A DNA stretch of 64,000 nt from Sodiomyces alkalinus F11. Taxonomy: Eukaryota; Ascomycota; Sordariomycetes; Glomerellales; Plectosphaerellaceae. The notes under the pieces are model-generated. The model saw nothing but the letters and a program-made list of their open reading frames with translations. It was not told the DNA's origin and ran no database searches. Made by a program: the position numbers and the translations under genes. Shown here one piece after another: positions 60,031-64,000 of this stretch. The DNA is taken from the NCBI RefSeq assembly GCF_003711515.1, contig NW_021167081.1, positions 3,528,483 to 3,592,482 on the forward strand, given 5' to 3'. Position 1 is the stretch's first letter, and each line of letters begins with the position of its first letter.

Positions 60031-60950
60031 AGAAATATGGAAGGGAAACTTATAGTTATATCTATAGGTATTATCTAAATGTTATACTTATTAAGAGTAC
60101 CCTTTAGTAAACGCGTCTTAGGCTAAAATCACGGAATAGGCTTAACGAACTCTTACCTGCTAACGGCCTTCTTACATTTATATGGCTCCGCCTTATTTAA
60201 TATTTTAATTATATACTTAGAGGCTATAGTATATATTTAAGAAGTTAAGAAGTTAAGAAGTTATAGTAGTGTCTAAGAGATATCTAAAGAAGTAACGAAG
60301 GTACTTAAAAAAAGAAGAATAAGGAACCAGGGACCCTACGAATTTTAAATTTAAGAGATTAGTAAGTAGAGGTATTAACTGCACGGCTTATAGCTTCTAT
60401 AAGTCACAGGAGGCGTTACTAATAAAGTAATCACGACTATTCGACCTACCTTTATAGCTATTTATAGCTACCTCCTGTTATTTCCCTTTATTATAGAATT
60501 ATCACTCCGTCTACTACCTAATAATAAACGAAAAGCCTTATCCGATATTTACCAGCTAACTATTGTAAGCGCTAAAGCCAGTTAGCTAATTATAGTAAGC
60601 GTTTCTAATTTGATTTCCTATTTTAATACCCTCTTTCCGATTTATAAAGACTATTTTTATTATAACTTAGAATGTAACCTCCTTTAACGACTAAAAGACT
60701 ATTCGGGCTATAGTTATAAGCTAAGGACTCCTACTTAAAGGGAAAAAGCCTTTAGTAGAGGTCCTTAGAGGATAAATAAAACCCTCCTCGGCCTTAGTCC
60801 TAATCTTCCCCTTCGATATATCCTTATAGACTTAGGTTTACCTATTCTTCCCTATTATATTCCCCCCCCCCTTTTTCTATTTTTTTATCCCTCTAAGTTC
60901 TCCTTATACCTCTCCCTCCTCCCTTTTTCTCTTTTTCTTTCATAAGAAAT
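60031..60950. other. RIP-mutated spacer with duplicated words and poly-C/poly-T tracts
   Basis: Contains AAGAAGTTAAGAAGTTAAG near 60240-60258 (a 9-bp tandem repeat), the related words CAGCTAACTATTGTAAGCG and TTAGCTAATTATAGTAAGCG near 60554-60603, and a C10 run near 60865. No gene recognised. Confidence 0.5.
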
Positions 60951-60959
60951 TATTATTAA

Positions 60960-62870
60960 AGAGCCTAATCAGGGTAATATAAGTAACCGTAGACGCTAGA
61001 ACCCGTAAGCATTAACGCTATAGCCGTTAATAACTTAGTAGACTACTAGGTCACCGCCCTTAAAGGCTTAGACCTAATTAGGGCCGTTTAACCTAAAGGA
61101 TAAACCGCTATTAAACTATGTATTAGGCCTTATAAGGAGTATAACCCTAAGAAGATTAGATAGGCCTTCCTAGTAAGTGGTTTACCGTACCGCGTCTTTA
61201 AGACCGTAGATAATAATACCCCTTATACTAGGTTTAGAGCTATCTTAAAGGAAGGCTAGTAAATAGTTTAAGGACTCCTAGGCTAGAATAAGAATAACGG
61301 GCTAGACGTAGAGATTATAGGACTAACTGCATTATAGTCCCCTTTAATAATCTTGTATAGCGAGTAATACCTTAAAGTCCGTTTTATTTAATATTAGCTT
61401 ACCGGCTACGTAAAGATATTAAAGCTAATAAATAGTAAGAGAAGGGCGTTATAGAAGAGGTAGTAAGTACGGTAATTAGCTATAGGTAAGGGGATTTAAG
61501 GCCTACGGTATTCATTAATAAGATTCAGTACTAGGGAATAGATACTAAGGTTAAAGTAAGGTTTATAACTGTCCCCGATAAGGTATAATAGCGTGCTAAA
61601 ATAAGCCGCTTTATCCCTATAATCTACCACGTTAACGGTAACTATTTTATTAGCCTAATTATCGATTAGGAGACTTAGATTATATATAGGTATAATAGTA
61701 TATAGTCTAACGGTACAGGTAAAGAACGCCTTCTTAAAGTCGCCCGTCTTATAATTCTATAGATAATGTTTATTAGAGCTCCTAAGGAAGCCGTTAATAG
61801 TATAGCTAAGAAGTTTAATGTTATCCCTAGCCCTATATAGCTAGACGGTTACTTATATAGTCCTTTTATTATAGAATAGATTAAAGCTTTAGTCTAAGAG
61901 GGAGACCTATTCCCTTAAAGCTCTAAGATTTATAGATTTACTTAAGGCGGCTATTACGGGAATAATATAGCGGAATATACTCGGTATACTAAAGAAGGCT
62001 AAGTGATTTATATTAGTAAACTCTTTGGCTTCGGCTATTATATAGAACTAGCTATAAAGCCCGCGACGCCGCCTCCTAAGACCCTTAAAACGACTAGATT
62101 CTAGCCTATTAATAAGACTAAGATGTGTATACTGGTTAACCCGCCTAAGGGGCCTAAGACTCCTAAGACGCCTAAAGTCGAAGAAGAGTCTATTAACCTT
62201 ATTAGTTCCCCTAATCCTGAGATTATAGACCTTACTAGTACGTTAGGCCAGAGTTTCTAAGACACCTTAGTATTATCCGATAGTAATAATAATATCGACG
62301 ACGCAGGTTTTAGTAGTCTCGAGCTCTAGCCGCCTAAGGGTAAGAAAACAGTAAAGTAAATACCGCCGACTATTAAGAAAACGCCGCCCCCGAAGATACC
62401 GAAGATACCTAAGACGCCTAAGACTCTAAAGGCGCCTAAGCCCTTTACCGCTTTAAAGAAAACGAGTTACGGTATTTAAGATAAATAGGAAGAGGAGGCG
62501 AAGTATTAGGCTAAGGGCACTAAGATATCTTATTGCCTTCTTTACTATAGACTCGTAGATATACGGCCTTTAGCTAAGCGTGTTAGTCCTATTAGGCTAA
62601 GCCTATATACTATGGAAGAATAGGTTAAGTCTCTTAATAACCCGTACCGAGCTAGCCTCTGAGACGTAGTAGCTAATAGCGCGCTATATCTACCGCCGCC
62701 TTAAGTAGTACCTTAAGAAGGATAGCTCCGCTATAACACGGGGATTAAATAGGAGACAGATAAGGCTACCGCTAATTAAGAGACTAGGAAGGCTAATAAG
62801 CCTAACTATATAGTCTGAGAAAAGACTTTATAAAAGCGTAAGTAAAGGTATATATAGAGGATGAGATAAA
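60960..62870 (+). pseudogene. Ulp1/SENP-like (C48) cysteine peptidase relic with Pro/Lys-rich tail, in gypsy C
   Basis: A single + frame can be followed from about 61340 to 62870, with breaks nearly all TAG/TAA. The catalytic part reads RFIPIIYHVNGNYFISLIID, then IIYRYNSI, and later SPI-x-LDGYLYSPFII. The Ulp1 signature residues fall at His 61643-61645 (now TAT), Asp 61694-61696 (now AAT), Gln 61838-61840 (now TAG) and Cys 61856-61858 (now TAT). Spacing is 17, 48 and 6 codons, against 17, 47 and 6 in human SENP1 (H533, D550, Q597, C603). Each change is one RIP-type step. The tail (62080-62480) is rich in KTPK/APK repeats with an acidic INLISSPNPEIIDLTS insert. C48 enzymes cleave ubiquitin-like modifiers. 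The N-terminal limit is uncertain. Confidence 0.72.
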
Positions 62871-63088
62871 AGACGTTTTACGGGGACGGTTAGTAAAGAT
62901 AGTAAGGGAACGGTATATAAGGAGGAACTAGAACTAAGACGATCCCTAATTAGGTATACGTGGAGGATAGGGTAATTAGAGGAATAAGGGTATACGATAG
63001 CTCTTTAGTTAGTTTATTGACTTATATCTACTTATTTTGAGGAGTTATCTATGCTATGAGGACGTAAATACAATAACTAGGGCCGTAT
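62871..63088 (+). other. 3' untranslated region of gypsy C
   Basis: Purine-rich RIP-mutated tract (GAGGATGAGATAAAAGACG, then GGAGGAACTAGAACTAAGACG) between the Ulp1-like frame and the 3' LTR. A precise polypurine tract is not evident at the LTR edge. Confidence 0.5.
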
Positions 63089-63457
63089 TATAACCGCGTA
63101 GATATAGCTTTAGTATAGTATCGGTAGCCGGTTATATAACCCCCCTTTTTAAGGCTACGGGATCCGCCTCCTATATATATATTAAGGACAGGCTCTAAAT
63201 ATCCCTATTAGGGGATAATTATTTAATTATTATCCTCTTTTATAATTACTTATAACACGTTTAAGGTATCTTTCCAGTTTAACTTATATTACCCTAATCA
63301 GAATAATAACTACCGATCTACTTCTTCGCTAAAGGTTATAGCGGTATTAGATATATTTTGGTTATATATCGTGGTTTTACTGGACTAACCTCTTTATCTA
63401 ATCTTTATCTTAACGATCTAGTGCCACTACGTCTTCATCCAGCATCCAGTTATAATA
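63089..63457 (+). repeat. 3' LTR of gypsy C
   Basis: 369 bp, partner of 42701-43061. Starts TATAACCGCG (RIP form of TGTAACCGCG). It has an extra CATCCAGC duplication near its right end. The right end is placed at GTTATAATA. Confidence 0.87.
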
Positions 63458-64000
63458 AGTTCTATAATGCAAAGTTCGTCCACTCTTTTACTACCCGGTA
63501 TCCCTATATATTCCGGGGCCTAGCGTAGCTAGGCTTAGTTAATAGAGGCTTAGTTATTAACGTTATAACTGTATCTTACTATTCGCGCGCTATATAGTAG
63601 TTCCTCTATATACCCTTATTATAAACGCTTAGCTGCTCTTACGATTAAGGGTATTATTAGTAAAGGAGGTATTAGTATAGATTTCGATAGTATCGCCACC
63701 CCCTAGCTCTAGCATAAACGATTAGCTACTAATTAGATAGAGGATTAGAAAATCGGTAGCTTAATGGTGTTTAGGGCCTAGATTAATATTAACGCAGTAT
63801 AGCCTTAATACTATAGAAGCGATATCCGGTCAAGATATCACGGCCGCGTAGAGTATAGACCCTATCTTCTATTAATAGCTTTTAATGTTAGTTAAAGTCT
63901 CTAAATACGGGAGTAGTTCTACGATCTTAGTTAGGTGCGTTAGGCGATACTTACTACTGTACTTACTATTCGGCTTTTATAGGCACTCTAATTTTATTAC
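63458..64000. other. RIP-mutated DNA right of gypsy C
   Basis: No gene recognised. The first 80 bp retain some CA/TG (TTCTATAATGCAAAGTTCG). It is expected to be the interrupted continuation of the family B element at 41775-42700, but no motif proves it. Confidence 0.45.

Larger units (their letters stand above)
42701..63457 (+). mobile_element. Very large Ty3/gypsy element C with nested LINEs and extra genes
   Basis: Direct repeats at 42701-43061 and 63089-63457 bound 20.8 kb. Removing the full LINE (50380-56609), the short LINE (46064-46314) and one copy of each target duplication leaves about 14.2 kb. Order on +: LTR, gag, protease, RT, RNase H, integrase (split by the LINE), antisense frame, Ulp1-like frame, LTR. 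The integrase rejoins perfectly across the LINE. No clean 5-bp target duplication was found at the outer ends (aatag left; agttc or ataag right, depending on the exact end). A chimera of two copies therefore cannot be excluded. Confidence 0.72.

Noticed and set aside
1..64000. Telomeric CCCTAA/TTAGGG words
   Set aside because: They are scattered singly through RIP-mutated DNA and never form a tandem array.
1..64000. CRISPR array, bacterial operons or ribosome binding sites
   Set aside because: No spaced short repeats were seen; spliced genes, LTR elements and RIP indicate a fungal nuclear genome.
1..64000. Starship-type giant element with tyrosine-recombinase captain
   Set aside because: No captain-like frame was recognised; the large unit is bounded by LTRs and contains gypsy pol.

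Overview
The window looks like a chromosome segment of a filamentous ascomycete (Pezizomycotina). Two signals support this. First, spliced nuclear genes have short introns with typical fungal signals. Second, almost all other DNA carries the signature of repeat-induced point mutation (RIP): CA and TG dinucleotides are nearly gone and replaced by TA, while CG, CC and GG remain. As a result nearly every transposon reading frame is broken by TAG/TAA where Gln or Trp codons stood, and Cys/His codons read as Tyr. Sequence that keeps normal CA/TG marks the few islands of ordinary DNA. Species cannot be decided from the sequence.

Layout. 1-2400: degenerate LINE (RT, C-terminal zinc-binding region) on +. 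2406-9622: complete Ty3/gypsy chromovirus on + with 214-bp LTRs and a perfect 5-bp target duplication. 9628-12870: solo LTRs, a copia fragment, a (TAA)n tract with a 10-N assembly gap, and an interrupted LTR. 12871-14740: first normal island, with a single-exon homologue of nuclear cap-binding protein subunit 3 (NCBP3) on -. 14741-25490: two pieces of one Ty3/gypsy family facing each other (- then +), each followed by an unrecognised long relic frame. 25490-29540: tandem repeat, internally deleted LINE piece, and copia pol with 3' LTR. 29879-37534: second chromovirus, on -, inserted into another LTR element whose 3' LTR is at 37782-37973. 37995-41054: second normal island, holding the spliced CMC4 gene (mitochondrial twin-CX9C protein) and an 821-bp inverted-repeat element, flanked by LTR pieces. 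41055-64000: a nest of at least four levels. A copia-like element carries a second copia-like element, which carries a very large Ty3/gypsy element (42701-63457), which carries a full-length LINE (50380-56609) and a 251-bp 5'-truncated copy of the same LINE family.

The observation I rate highest is inside the large gypsy element. Once the two LINE insertions are subtracted it is about 14.2 kb. Between integrase and 3' LTR it carries one sense frame with the catalytic His-Asp-Gln-Cys spacing of Ulp1/SENP (family C48) cysteine peptidases, each key residue altered only by RIP-type changes, and a separate antisense frame. Antisense frames between pol and the 3' LTR are also seen in both chromoviruses. 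The two host genes survive as small islands in otherwise RIP-mutated DNA and have no evident functional link to the elements. No rRNA, tRNA or CRISPR feature was recognised.
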